Shown here: in pieces, positions 7,909 to 16,900 of the stretch
How positions within the stretch are numbered: the stretch's first letter is position 1
Layout of the letters: each line of letters opens with the position of its first letter
NCBI GenBank assembly: GCA_964651475.1
Contig: CAZYXV010000040.1
Coordinates: forward strand, 1 to 34,522
Length of the DNA stretch: 34,522 nucleotides
Source of the DNA: JBGSMF01 sp964651475
Lineage (GTDB): Bacteria > Chloroflexota > Anaerolineae > Fen-1058
Direction: 5' to 3'
Translations under genes and position numbers: made by a program
Notes under the pieces: generated by a model
Database searches by the model: none
Seen by the model: only the letters and a program-made list of their open reading frames with translations
Told to the model about the DNA's origin: nothing

Positions 7909-10900
7909 TCAGTCGCCCCGAACCAGCTCGATTAACTTGTCTACCTGGTAACCGGACTTTTCTTGGGCCTGCTGCAATTTCTTGACGATTTCGTGGCACG
8001 CGATGATGGCTTCCACCACCTCGCTGGCCGAGCGGGCAGGGTCGGCGCTGGCCTCCACCGCCGCCATGGCCAGCAGCCACCACCGCGCCTGCTCAAACGC
8101 TTCCTTGTTGAACCACAACACGCCGCGATAGCGATTCACTTGCAGGAACTGCTGCACGTCGCCATCTTTTAGCCAGGCCTCCAAGATAGAATAAGCCTGT
8201 TCCTTTGCCGCCGTTTGCACGTCCGACCAGCGCGGATAGGTAACGAGCAGCTTGGTCATCATCACTACTCGCCAGGCTGCTTGTTCCTCCAACTCCATAT
8301 CTTGAAGCACGCCCGCTACAATCTTGCCCAGCAACCATTCGTCTATCCAGCTGCGGCTCTGCTGTTCAAAGCTGCGCTCGACGACCATCTTGCCCAAAGC
8401 GTGAATGAACAGCCACCCCAACAGGCTGCCCCACACAAACGTATCGTCGTCCAATCCCGCCCCCAGGTATTCGATGGCCGCCGCGTATTTCTTCGAGCCG
8501 GGGAGCGGGAAGCGGCTCTCTAACGCAGGCAATTGCAGCGCCGCTTCCAGCTTGCGCCGAACCTCAAGCGCAATCGCGGCCTCGTCGCCCGCCCCGCCGG
8601 TAAACTGTCCAATTTCGCGCAGCAGATGGACCATCTTGCGCTCCACCTCATCCAGCATGGGGCTAATGTCTGCACGCGGTTCCTGTTCGCTTCCCGTGGC
8701 CCTGGCCTCCATCTCACTCTCTGAGCCATCAGTTGATATTGGGTATTGGGTAGAGGGTATTTGAGAAGCCCGGCCAGTTAAAAGCCAGCGCCACATTCCT
8801 GCATTGACCAGTTCCTTGAACTGGTAATGAATAGGCTGCAAAAAGATTTCCGTCATGGCCTGATCAATGCTGGGCACGCCGTGCCCGCCCAGATAATCTG
8901 TAAGGTGAGCGTATTGATGCCACTCGTTGTCTGCCACTTCCCGCCAATCCAGGAAAACGTGGTATTTGTACGCGCCCAGTTCGACGTACAATCCCTGTTC
9001 CACCAGCTCCCGGCTGCAGCGAATATACTCCAGGCCGGTGACGTGATCGCGGAAAATGCTATAGTAATTTTCGTCGGCGTGCAACGCCAAGCCATCACCC
9101 AGGCTTTTTTGTATCAATGTCCGCTCGGCCTGTCCATCACCTGCAGGGGCCCCTTGCCCTGTTTTTGACGAGAAAGCCACCGACCAGTGAATCCATCCTC
9201 GCGTCGAAGCATACTTGTTGTGATAAACGATCAATGCCCGCTCTGCCGCTTCCGGAGAGCCGACGCGATTGGAATACGCAAAGACGTCTTCGTTGACGTA
9301 CCCTTCGGGCGCGCGGAAATCGTACAGCAAGAAATTGTCCACACCAGCAAATATGTAGCGCAGGTGCAGCAGCGGCGAGATTTCGCGCTCGTGCCGCTCG
9401 ACGAGGGGAATGTCGGGCTGCTCGTCCCAATAAGCGCGCCGATATTCCATCCCGTACCTTTCGGCCAGCCCCTCGATCTGGCCATGTCCGAACATGGGCA
9501 ATCCGGGCAGCGTTGCCATCATAGTGCAGATGCCAAAATATTTATCGCCCTTGCCGAACTGGTCTATGGCGGTGCGCTCGTCGGGATTGTTCATAAAGTT
9601 CACGTACCGCTTCATGATCTCCGGGTCGAATTCCAGCGTGTTTTTCATGACCAGGCGATATTCGGCGTTCTTTTCGTCGCGTAGCATGTTCATAAAGGCG
9701 CTGTTGTAGACGCGATGCATGCCGAGCGTGCGGACAAAATACCCTTCCATCAGCCAGAACGCTTCGGCCAGCAGCAACGTATCGGGCGCTTCTGCGGCGG
9801 CGCGGTCCACCACCTCGCGCCAGAATTCCTGGGGCACCAGGGCATCCAGTTGCTCTCGCGTCAAGCCGTGGTCGGCCCGCGAAGGAATGGCTCCGCCGGT
9901 GCCCGGCTCGGGGAACCACAGCCGTTGATAGTGTTTCTTGGCCAGCGTCATAGCGGCGTCAAATCGAATCACGGGGAACTGGCGCGCCACGTGCAAAATC
10001 GTCTGGATGACGGCCTCGCGCACTTCAGGCTTGAGGTAGTTCAGCTGCGCCGTATCGTTCCACGGCATGCTTGTTCCGTCGTTGCCGTGGTATACAAACT
10101 TTTCGCTGCCGGTCCAATGATCCACTCGCTTGAACACGACCGCCGCGTCACTGCGCGTGTAATAGTGATCCTCCAGATAAATGCCCACCCGCTCGTCCCG
10201 CGATACGTTTGTCCCGTTGAACGTATACGAGGGAAAGGGGCTGTAATCCAACGCAATGAACCAATCGGGATGTTCAATCATCCACCTGGAATCAATCGCC
10301 ATGTGATTGGGCACCATGTCGCTCGCCAGGCGGATGCCGCGCTTCCAGGCGCGCTCTTTTAAATTTTGGCAGGCTGCCTCGCCGCCCAGGTCCGCGGCGA
10401 TTTGGTAGTCGAGCAACGAGTACGCCGACGCCACGGCTTCGGGATTGCCGCACATTTGCTTGATCTTTTGCGAGGCTTTGCTGCGTTCCCACAGGCCAAT
10501 CAGCCACAGTCCCGAAAACCCCCGCCGCGCCAGCGTATCCAGTTCTTCGTCGGGAATTTGATCCAGCCGCGTGATGGGCTGCTTGTGTTTTTTAGATAAT
10601 TGATCCAGCCACACGTAAGCGTTCTTGGCAATCAACACCAGGCGAGGCATCCACTCTCGATCGGGGCTGAAACGTTCCGGCTCGACTTCCAGCCCGGTGA
10701 AATCGTATACGCGAGCGACGCCCGGCCCCAGAAACGTCAACTTGCGCTCTTCTTTAATGAGGTCGAGGCTGCCCAGCAGGCGATACAAGTACTTGCCCAA
10801 CCACGCGCCAACAATGCCCCAGCGTTCCCGGATATATTCCAGTTGACCGGGCAGCGAATACGGCACGGCAATCGCCGGGCTGCGCAGCATGTCCACCAGG

Positions 10901-11565
10901 TTTTGATTGTCGGGGCCAAACACTGGCTGTGTATCAAAAAACTCGCCCAGGCGCATCACAACCTGGAGATAACTCGTTTCCAGCGCGGCATCGTCGAACA
11001 AATCCAGAAACGGCGAAAAGGCCGGGTTCACGTTTGCCAGCCAGAGCAACAGCATTTCTTCCAAAATGATTTGGCGATGCGGCACACCGGCCGTTTCGCC
11101 TTCCACATAAGCCTCCGGCGTCACGCGGCGCTGATAGACGGCGACGGGTGGAAAGGCATCGGTGAAATGGCGCAAGGCTGTCTCGACGGCCTCCCGGCCA
11201 AGTCTGTCGTACAACCACTCTAGCGCCTGCTGCATCACCTGGGGATTGCGTTGCTCGCGATACTGCCCTATCACGAAATGCAAAATCTCGTCAATCAACC
11301 CCATCGCGTTCAGTTGCCCGGCCTTGACGGCCTGTTCCGGAAAGCTGACCAGGTCGCGCTTTTCGTTCATCTTTTGCGCAAAGACGCGCGCGGCGTGGAA
11401 ATTGGCAAACACCACGTTGCTGCTCAGCGCGAACAAGGCCTCGTCAAATTGGTACAGGTCGCGCGCCTGGCGCGAAACGTGAAATTCCATCTGAGGAGTG
11501 GAAATCGGAGAGGGGGGCTGCGAGATTGGAAACTGGAGGTTAACCGGAGAGTTGTTTTTGTTCAT
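7909..11565 (-). CDS. large GH13-type (alpha-amylase family) protein
   Basis: 1218 residues with a GH13 TIM-barrel in the middle. Conserved regions seen: I, SDMVPNHM with D416; II, IRFDAAM with nucleophile D536; III, LLAEAFW with acid/base E601; IV, NNPDE with D662, in place of the usual NHD. The catalytic trio is complete. It is flanked by about 300 N-terminal and about 300 C-terminal mainly helical residues that I do not recognise. Segments such as HPDWF recall maltosyltransferase-like GH13 members, but substrate is uncertain (glycosidase or transglycosidase on alpha-glucans). No signal peptide, so probably cytoplasmic. AGAGGA (plus 11570-11575) supports ATG 11565. Low-complexity inserts occur near residues 10-25 and 935-950. 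It follows the TPR gene by 29 bases, likely one operon. Confidence 0.8.
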   Translation of the reverse strand: MNKNNSPVNLQFPISQPPSPISTPQMEFHVSRQARDLYQFDEALFALSSNVVFANFHAARVFAQKMNEKRDLVSFPEQAVKAGQLNAMGLIDEILHFVIGQYREQRNPQVMQQALEWLYDRLGREAVETALRHFTDAFPPVAVYQRRVTPEAYVEGETAGVPHRQIILEEMLLLWLANVNPAFSPFLDLFDDAALETSYLQVVMRLGEFFDTQPVFGPDNQNLVDMLRSPAIAVPYSLPGQLEYIRERWGIVGAWLGKYLYRLLGSLDLIKEERKLTFLGPGVARVYDFTGLEVEPERFSPDREWMPRLVLIAKNAYVWLDQLSKKHKQPITRLDQIPDEELDTLARRGFSGLWLIGLWERSKASQKIKQMCGNPEAVASAYSLLDYQIAADLGGEAACQNLKERAWKRGIRLASDMVPNHMAIDSRWMIEHPDWFIALDYSPFPSYTFNGTNVSRDERVGIYLEDHYYTRSDAAVVFKRVDHWTGSEKFVYHGNDGTSMPWNDTAQLNYLKPEVREAVIQTILHVARQFPVIRFDAAMTLAKKHYQRLWFPEPGTGGAIPSRADHGLTREQLDALVPQEFWREVVDRAAAEAPDTLLLAEAFWLMEGYFVRTLGMHRVYNSAFMNMLRDEKNAEYRLVMKNTLEFDPEIMKRYVNFMNNPDERTAIDQFGKGDKYFGICTMMATLPGLPMFGHGQIEGLAERYGMEYRRAYWDEQPDIPLVERHEREISPLLHLRYIFAGVDNFLLYDFRAPEGYVNEDVFAYSNRVGSPEAAERALIVYHNKYASTRGWIHWSVAFSSKTGQGAPAGDGQAERTLIQKSLGDGLALHADENYYSIFRDHVTGLEYIRCSRELVEQGLYVELGAYKYHVFLDWREVADNEWHQYAHLTDYLGGHGVPSIDQAMTEIFLQPIHYQFKELVNAGMWRWLLTGRASQIPSTQYPISTDGSESEMEARATGSEQEPRADISPMLDEVERKMVHLLREIGQFTGGAGDEAAIALEVRRKLEAALQLPALESRFPLPGSKKYAAAIEYLGAGLDDDTFVWGSLLGWLFIHALGKMVVERSFEQQSRSWIDEWLLGKIVAGVLQDMELEEQAAWRVVMMTKLLVTYPRWSDVQTAAKEQAYSILEAWLKDGDVQQFLQVNRYRGVLWFNKEAFEQARWWLLAMAAVEASADPARSASEVVEAIIACHEIVKKLQQAQEKSGYQVDKLIELVRGD
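8733..8762. repeat. short low-complexity tandem repeat inside the GH13 gene
   Basis: The plus strand shows repeated GGGTATT-like units. On the coding strand this reads IPSTQYPIST near residue 940. It lies in a linker between recognisable parts of the protein and keeps the frame. Related material is at 11497, 15763 and 16918. Confidence 0.45.
11497..11541. repeat. low-complexity repeat at the GH13 N-terminus
   Basis: The plus strand carries GGAGA- and GATTGGAA-type units. On the coding strand it gives NLQFPISQPPSPIST, directly after the start codon. It is similar in wording to the NLQSPIS inserts in the YfhO-flippase fusion. Confidence 0.4.
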
Positions 11566-11594
11566 AGTGTCCTCTTGAGAGATGATGTATGTCA

Positions 11595-12065
11595 TCATCT
11601 GGCTTTGGCGGCAAGGTTTGCTTGTTTCTCATCGTTTAATTCGCGCAACAGGGCCACCTGGGTTTCGGCGCTGGCGCGCCAGCCGGCATCTTGGCCGAAT
11701 AGTAAATATTGCTCCAAATCGGCAATCGCCAGGTCGTAATCGCCGCGCATCTGATGAGCCTGGGCGCGATTGAACCAGGCTTCGGCCCGCTTGGGTGACA
11801 GTTCCAACACGCACGTCATGTCGCGGATGGCGCGGTAGGCGTGGCGCAATTCGCGCCAGTACAAAATGCCGCGGCTATAGTACGCTTCGGCAAAGCGCGG
11901 GTCCAGTTCGATGGCGCGCGTGAATTCGTCCACGGCGCGTTGATGGTTTTGCACGTCGTGGAGCCAGTTGCCCCAATAGCGATAGGTGCTGCCGCGTACA
12001 AAAGCTAAACGCGCTGCCAGCCATCGCCACACCGGAACACGCACCGTCAAATCAGGCGCCGGCAC
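11595..12065 (-). CDS. TPR-repeat protein
   Basis: 156 residues with about three tetratricopeptide repeats between 30 and 135. Typical TPR spacing is visible in segments such as AVDEFTRAIELDPRFAEAYY and AEAWFNRAQAHQMRGDYDLA. TPR arrays mediate protein-protein contacts; the partner is unknown. The start is a GTG at 12065, supported by GAGGT (plus 12071-12075) five bases upstream. No signal peptide. It is the first gene of a probable two-gene operon with the GH13-type protein, and is divergent from rpsT with a shared promoter region. Confidence 0.75.
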   Translation of the reverse strand: MPAPDLTVRVPVWRWLAARLAFVRGSTYRYWGNWLHDVQNHQRAVDEFTRAIELDPRFAEAYYSRGILYWRELRHAYRAIRDMTCVLELSPKRAEAWFNRAQAHQMRGDYDLAIADLEQYLLFGQDAGWRASAETQVALLRELNDEKQANLAAKAR

Positions 12066-12077
12066 CCTTTACCTCAC

Positions 12078-12105
12078 TGGACAAATCTTGCAACTTGCGT
12101 ATAAT
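12078..12105 (+). promoter_or_regulatory. rpsT promoter
   Basis: A perfect TATAAT at 12100-12105 with TGGACA at 12078-12083, spacer 16 bases. It is followed by a leader of about 90 bases before rpsT. Confidence 0.6.
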
Positions 12106-12130
12106 AGTTCCGCTTTATCGGTAGCGACAA
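12101..12130 (-). promoter_or_regulatory. divergent promoter for the TPR-GH13 operon
   Basis: On the minus strand TTGTCG (plus 12125-12130) and TATTAT (plus 12101-12106) are 18 bases apart. The -10 overlaps the rpsT -10 on the other strand, so one symmetric AT-rich segment could open for both directions. Confidence 0.35.
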
Positions 12131-12176
12131 GTAACTATTGGGTTGCCCCCTGCCAGGCAAAAGCCTGAATAGTTAC
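12131..12176 (+). promoter_or_regulatory. structured rpsT leader (two stacked stems)
   Basis: GTAACTATT (12131-12139) pairs perfectly with AATAGTTAC (12168-12176). Directly against its 3' arm is CAGGC-AAAA-GCCTG (12154-12167). The structure ends 13 bases before the Shine-Dalgarno AGGAGG. Autogenous control of S20 synthesis is known in E. coli; whether this leader does it is inference. Confidence 0.45.
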
Positions 12177-12201
12177 AGAATTAAATATCAGGAGGATTGG
12201 C

Positions 12202-12459
12202 TTGGCTAATACACAATCTGCCATCAAACGCATTCGCAGCTCGGAACGCAAGCGGCAACGCAACCGGGTTACACTTGGTCGAACACGCACGACCCTCAAA
12301 AAGGCGCGTGTTCTCGTTGCGCAGGGTTCGCCAGAGGCTCAGCTTGCCGTCAAAGAGGCCATCAGCGAACTCGACCGGGCTGCCGGCAAGGGCATTATTC
12401 ACAAGAACAATGCCGCCCGCCGCAAAGCGCGCTTGATGAAGCTGCTTAACAAAAAGTGA
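12202..12459 (+). CDS. rpsT: 30S ribosomal protein S20
   Basis: 85 residues, the normal length for S20, which binds 16S rRNA in the body of the small subunit. It begins with the family sequence MANTQSAIKRIR followed by the very basic SSERKRQRNR, and ends with HKNNAARRKARLMKLLNKK, all characteristic of S20. The start is TTG at 12202, chosen because AGGAGG (12190-12195) is 6 bases upstream and the protein then begins exactly as in the family. It is followed by a strong terminator shared with asnS. A TTG start in rpsT fits the low-efficiency start and feedback control known for this gene in other bacteria. Confidence 0.96.
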   Translation: MANTQSAIKRIRSSERKRQRNRVTLGRTRTTLKKARVLVAQGSPEAQLAVKEAISELDRAAGKGIIHKNNAARRKARLMKLLNKK

Positions 12460-12515
12460 TCCCAGGGTGAGCCTGGACGCGCAGGCCGGAGCGTTTAACG
12501 GCCCGGCGAAAATTC

Positions 12516-12549
12516 GAGACGCCCGGTTTCCAAAGAAACCGGGCGTCTC
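12516..12549. terminator. bidirectional rho-independent terminator (rpsT / asnS)
   Basis: A perfect 14-bp stem, GAGACGCCCGGTTT (12516-12529) with AAACCGGGCGTCTC (12536-12549), loop CCAAAG. T-rich sequence follows on the plus side, and AATTTT on the minus side. It lies between two convergent genes. Confidence 0.8.
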
Positions 12550-12554
12550 TGTTG

Positions 12555-13892
12555 TTAAGGATAGATACGGCTGAGCGTGCGCGGGAAAGGAATCGTCTCT
12601 CGGATGTGTTCCAGGCCGCATATCCACGCCACCGTGCGTTCCACGCCTAATCCAAAGCCGCTGTGCGGCGTGCTGCCATAGCGGCGCAGGTCAATGTACC
12701 AGGTATAGGCCTCGCGCGGGATGCTCATGCGCTTGATGGCGTTTTCCAAATCCTCCGCCCGGCTCATGCGCTGCCCACCGCCGATAATTTCGCCGTAGCC
12801 TTCCGGGGCGAGCAGATCCACCGATTCGCACAGGTCGGGCCGCCCCGGCGTCGGCTCCATATAAAATGCTTTGCATTGGCTGGGATAGTGATGCACGAAC
12901 ACGGGTTTTTCAAAGCTCTCGGCGATGACCGTTTCGTGCGGGCTGCCCAGGTCGCTACCCCACTCCAGCTCGAGCAGTTTCTTTTGTTCGGGATCGTCAG
13001 TCTTGTCTCGAATCTGGCGCACCAACTCTAGTCCTTCGTCGTAAGAAATGCGCGGGAACGGCGGCGTGATTTTTTGCAAGCGCGCCACGTCGCGCCCCAA
13101 CGCGGCCAACTCGGACGCGCGCTCCCTCAGCGTCGTCTGCACAATGTAACTGACAAATTGCTCCTCGATTTCCATAATCCCGGCCAAATCGCAATACGCC
13201 ACCTCCGGCTCGACCATCCAGAACTCGGTGAGGTGGCGGCGCGTCTTGGATTTTTCGGCGCGGAAGGTGGGGCCAAAGCAGTACACCTTGCCAAAGGCGG
13301 CAATGGTGGCTTCGTTATACAACTGGCCCGATTGGGCCAGAAAGGCCGGATCGCCAAAGTAATCCGTCTCGAATAACGTTGTCGAGTCTTCACACGCGGA
13401 CGGCGTAAGGATGGGTGTATCCATGTTGAGAAAACCGTTATTGTCCAACCAGTCACGAATGGCTCTGACGACCGTCGCGCGCACGCGCAGAGTAGCCCAC
13501 TGGCGCGCCGAGCGTATCCACAGGTGGCGATTATCCATCAAAAAGTCCACGCCGTGCTCTTTGGGGCCGATGGGATATTCGTCGGCCAGTTGCACAATCT
13601 GCACATCTTGCAGGCCGATTTCGAAACCGCCGGGAACGCCGGGGGCGCGGCTATCGGCGCGCACCAGGCCGGTGATCACCAGCGACGATTCGAGCGTGAC
13701 TTTTTGCGCGGCCCCAAAAGCATCCGGCGGCATGTCTTTCTGAAACGCCACGGCCTGCACGATGCCTGTTCCATCGCGCACCTGCAAAAAGTGCAATTTG
13801 CCCTTGTCGGTCTTGTTATAAAGCCAGCCTTGAATAGTCACTTGCTGATCTACATAAGAGGCAATGTCTTGGATACGAATAGTTGACGGCAT
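12555..13892 (-). CDS. asnS: asparaginyl-tRNA synthetase
   Basis: Class IIb aminoacyl-tRNA synthetase that charges tRNA-Asn with asparagine in the cytoplasm. 445 residues. An OB-fold anticodon-binding domain covers about 10-110 (VTIQGWLYNK). The class II catalytic core follows: motif 2 as FRAEKSKTRRHLTEFWMVEP and motif 3 as GFGLGVERTVAWICG. The FRAEKSKTRRHLTEFW wording is typical of AsnRS rather than AspRS. AAGGAG (plus 13899-13904) is 6 bases upstream of ATG 13892; the frame extends 5 codons further but without support. It has its own promoter, overlapping the stop codon of the upstream fusion gene. Confidence 0.95.
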   Translation of the reverse strand: MPSTIRIQDIASYVDQQVTIQGWLYNKTDKGKLHFLQVRDGTGIVQAVAFQKDMPPDAFGAAQKVTLESSLVITGLVRADSRAPGVPGGFEIGLQDVQIVQLADEYPIGPKEHGVDFLMDNRHLWIRSARQWATLRVRATVVRAIRDWLDNNGFLNMDTPILTPSACEDSTTLFETDYFGDPAFLAQSGQLYNEATIAAFGKVYCFGPTFRAEKSKTRRHLTEFWMVEPEVAYCDLAGIMEIEEQFVSYIVQTTLRERASELAALGRDVARLQKITPPFPRISYDEGLELVRQIRDKTDDPEQKKLLELEWGSDLGSPHETVIAESFEKPVFVHHYPSQCKAFYMEPTPGRPDLCESVDLLAPEGYGEIIGGGQRMSRAEDLENAIKRMSIPREAYTWYIDLRRYGSTPHSGFGLGVERTVAWICGLEHIRETIPFPRTLSRIYP

Positions 13893-13923
13893 GGTTTTCT
13901 CCTTCAATCAAACTGTTACTTGA

Positions 13924-13952
13924 ATTCTACCCCGCTTGTATCACAAGGTCAA
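13924..13952 (-). promoter_or_regulatory. asnS promoter
   Basis: On the minus strand TTGACC (plus 13947-13952) and TAGAAT (plus 13924-13929) with a 17-base spacer. The -35 box overlaps the last codons of the YfhO-flippase gene. Confidence 0.6.
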
Positions 13953-16900
13953 GCGCGCCTGGCGATCCTCGCCAGCACGGCTCGCTCGTCTGCCCCGACC
14001 CCGCCCAGCGCCATCAGCGCCGCCGGATAGACGAGCAAGCCGGCCAACACCGCCATGGCAGCATTGACCTGCCACAGCGCCGCCATCGCGCCGATCATTA
14101 ATCCCGCCGCGGCAAAAGAGCGCCAGATCAACCGCAACCACGGCACGGCGCCAATGTCTCGGCGCAGGTAATAATAAAACGCCAGCCCTTCTACAACCTC
14201 TGAAAAAATCGTGACGATGGCCGCCGCGCGGTACGAATACAGCGAAATAAAGATCAAGTTGGCCGCAATGTTGAATGTCAGTCCGATAACAAACGCCACG
14301 GTCAACTTGCGCTGCAACCCCAGCGCAATCATCGTATAGTTCGTCACGCTGTTGATCCAGCCAATGGGGATGCTCCAAATCATCAACTGCAACGCGATTG
14401 CGCCGTCGGGCAAAAAGCGCGCGCCGCCCAAAATGCCTACGGCCAGGTGAGCCAAAAACGTAAAGATCACTGCGCAGGGCAAGGCCAATGTTACCAGCAG
14501 CTTGACGGCAATCAGGTAGGAGCGGCGCGCCGCGTCCTTATCTTGGCCGGCCTGTCTGGAAAGCACGGGGAACAAGGCCATTGTGAAATAGGCCGGGATG
14601 ATATTGAGCATGTCTACGATCTTGTACGCCTGGCTGTACCAGCCCACAACCGTATCGCCCTTTATCGGCTCGAGCAAAAAAACATCCACTTTGAAAAACA
14701 ACGTTGCCAACAAGCTGTTGAGCATCAACGGGAATGACTCGCGCAACATGGAGCGCTGCAAGCGATAGTCCAACGAATCCAGTTTTTTCAAATGACCCGA
14801 TCCGCCCAACATGCGCAGCGCCAATACCCCCAGAACAATCAGCGTGATCAGATTGACGGCGATGGAGGAGGCTGCCAGCCCGATAATGCCGCCGCCCGCC
14901 AGCAGCACCGGCACGGCGATGCCCACCTTGGTCAACACTGTCACCACGCTGATGGCAGCCGGCACTTCGGCTTTCTCATAAGCGTAAAACAAGGCCGTGA
15001 GGCCCGTCGAAAGGCTGATCGGCGCTAATCCCGCGTACAACAAGCCAATCGTCCAGAGAGTATCTGGCGCGAGTTGAGGGCTGGCAACCAACTGGCGGAT
15101 GAGGATGAATACTGCCAGGACGGGCACTCCTGCCGCGGCCAGCATTAAGCGCAGCGCAGTGGTATTGACCAGGTAGCGATTGGTTTGGCTGCGATCCCGG
15201 CTTAGCTCGCGCGTGAGCAATGTATGCAGACCAAAGCTGGTGAAAATATCGAACGTGGTGAACAAGAATACGGCATAGTAATATTTGCCGGTGCCATCTG
15301 GCCCAAGGATGCGCGCCATCAGCATCGCCAGCGCCAAATCAATCGCGCGCGTCATCAGAGTAAGCACAATCGCCGTCAGGCTGTTCTTGGCGACTCGCCG
15401 CGCGGGGCTATCTTGCTCGCTTTCACGGTAAAAGCGCCGCCACGCCCAGACCGCCGCGATGAACACGAGCGACATCCCGGCGATGAATGAGCCGAACGCG
15501 CCAAACTTGACCGAGTTGGGGCTGTACCGAAAGCGCACCGTCCACACGCCTGGCCCCAGTCGCACTGCGCGAAAGTTGCCATCAGCGCGGACAATGGTCA
15601 GCGCTTCCTCGGCCTCTTCAGCCGCGCCCCACGGTCGAACAAAAGCCACCCAGCCGGGGAAATACGAATCGGCCAGCACCAGCCACGACGTTTCGTCCAC
15701 GTCTATGTCAATCCAAACCTCGTTGGGCTGATAAGACGTAATATTTGCAGGGCGCAGGGTGCAAGTGGAGATTGGAGATTGGAGACCAGGAAACTCTAAC
15801 GGCGGCTCGACAATGACGACTGTGCGTGGATCGTAACGGCGCATCGCGTCGAGTGGATCTTCGGCGACGATGGTGCAAGTTTGCGGCAGGGTAAAGGCGC
15901 GTGGGGCAACTGCCTCGTTGCGGTAAACGCGGAGGGCGGCGTCTGAATAGACCTGCGTAAATTTGGTATTGGGAATGGAATCTTCGGTCAGCACGTACTT
16001 GACATTGAGCAAGTCGAGCATCGGACTATCCAGCGAGGTTTGCTGGCGAATCGGCGCGATGCGGTTGTAGGCCAACTCGTCCTGGTCGTCAATCACGCTC
16101 ATGTAGCGCGCGTATTGCTTGGGGAACATTGAATCGTAACCACGCACATCTTGAAAGCCATAATACCAGCCGACGTTGGCGTTAAAGGTCTTGACGCCGC
16201 GCGGATCGTAGGTGGTGAATCGCCACAGCGAGCTATCTCGCTTGAGGAACTCGACTACTGGCGGCGTATAGTCGAGCAATCTGGGATCAACCGCCGGATT
16301 AAAGCCATAGCCGTAGGCCAGCAAGTCCAACGCGATGACCATCACCGCCAGCGGTTCCCACACGGGACGTCCCCACAACCACTGAGGCAAATAAATCGGG
16401 CAGCGGCTCACACGCAATACAATGCCGGCGCTCATCAGCATCAAGCCAAAGAGCAATACCCACGGAAACTGGTACGAATAAAACATCCGGCCATTGGCAA
16501 ATACCTCGTTTGCCAGCGCCAGTTGTTGCACGGCCCGCTCGGCGAACGCCAATGACGGCGCGGGGAACACGTAGCGACTGAGCAGCAGCGATGCCACCAC
16601 CATCACACCGCTCCAGAAGGCAGCGCCCGCCCAGAACGTGATGAAGGACGGCCGCGAGTCGAGGAAAAATATCCTGGCAACAAGCCCCGATTGTTTATAA
16701 GGCGAAACCACCGATCCGGGCTTTTGCCGGGTTTCCGCCAAAACGTCCGCGCCAAAGCCCGCCAGCACGGCCACAGCCAGCGTGAGTGGAAATACCCAAC
16801 GGAATGGCGAGTGAAGCTGCCCCAATCCCGGCAGCGCGTAAATCACCGCGTATAACCGCGTGGGAAAAATGCAGCCCACAGAGAATAATGCCAGTAAAAC

